DNA from: an uncultured Collinsella sp. | GTDB lineage: Bacteria > Actinomycetota > Coriobacteriia > Coriobacteriales > Coriobacteriaceae | Length of the DNA stretch: 5,909 bases | Direction: 5' to 3' | Assembly: GCA_900542235.1 (NCBI GenBank) | Contig: UQNB01000096.1 | Location: 1-5,909, forward strand | Notes under the pieces: generated by a model | What the model was told of the DNA's origin: nothing | The model's input: only the letters and a program-made list of their open reading frames with translations | Databases searched by the model: none | Position numbers and translations under genes: made by a program | Shown: positions 5,855-5,909 of the stretch, in pieces | Layout of the letters: the number at the start of each line of letters is the position of its first letter | How positions within the stretch are numbered: position 1 is the first letter of the stretch

Positions 5855-5909
5855 AATATACTATTTTTTAAAAATAATTATCGACCCATAGCGCAAAGAA
5901 GCGGCCCCG
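5855..5909. other. Short 3' flank: AT-rich tract then GC-rich edge
   Basis: Directly after the last stop lies an almost pure A/T stretch (5855–5880), including a weak AAAATA/TATTTT hairpin with a 3-nt loop followed by further T residues. The last ~28 bases are GC-rich again and end in AAGAAGCGGCCCCG. That end could be the left arm of a terminator cut off by the window edge. No gene is visible. Confidence 0.3.

Noticed and set aside
5853..5869. AAAATA–TAC–TATTTT as a terminator of the last gene
   Set aside because: The stem has only A/T pairs and would be too weak; an A/T-rich stretch readily gives this by chance.

Overview
The window is a stretch of bacterial chromosome with all recognisable genes on the + strand. 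It carries the conserved cluster priA–def–fmt–rsmB (replication restart helicase, peptide deformylase, Met-tRNA formyltransferase, 16S rRNA m5C methyltransferase), followed by one unrecognised membrane-anchored protein. The same cluster order is known from Firmicutes and Actinobacteria. The high GC of priA and def, the moderate GC and T-ending codons of fmt, and the style of the proteins make me favour an anaerobic gut actinobacterium of the Coriobacteriia (Collinsella-like). That is an inference from general knowledge; no marker here settles it.

Layout: (1) 3–1517, the C-terminal two thirds of PriA, cut off by the window start. The first ~35 bases look corrupted against the conserved PriA motif. 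(2) 1536–2072, def, 18 nt after priA, with its start fixed by a Shine-Dalgarno sequence. (3) 2081–2182, a very long near-perfect hairpin beginning 9 nt after the def stop, followed by a T-rich leader up to 2398. (4) 2399–3319 fmt and 3316–4716 rsmB, overlapping by ATGA. (5) 4723–4789, a second long hairpin beginning 7 nt after the rsmB stop. (6) 4907–5854, an AT-rich gene (about 35–37% GC in sampled lines) for a protein with an acidic N-terminus, one hydrophobic segment or lipobox, a helical ectodomain, a Ser/Asn/Gly-rich linker and a short aromatic C-terminal module.

How they work together: Fmt formylates the initiator Met-tRNA and Def removes the formyl group from the nascent protein, so the two enzymes bracket translation initiation. 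RsmB modifies the small ribosomal subunit, and PriA restarts stalled forks. The two hairpins sit at the ends of the priA–def and fmt–rsmB blocks and may delimit transcripts, although neither has the T-run of an ordinary intrinsic terminator. The last gene looks compositionally foreign to the cluster and is probably its own transcription unit. The most notable items are the two hairpins, the composition break between def and fmt, the last gene, and the likely sequence errors at the left edge.
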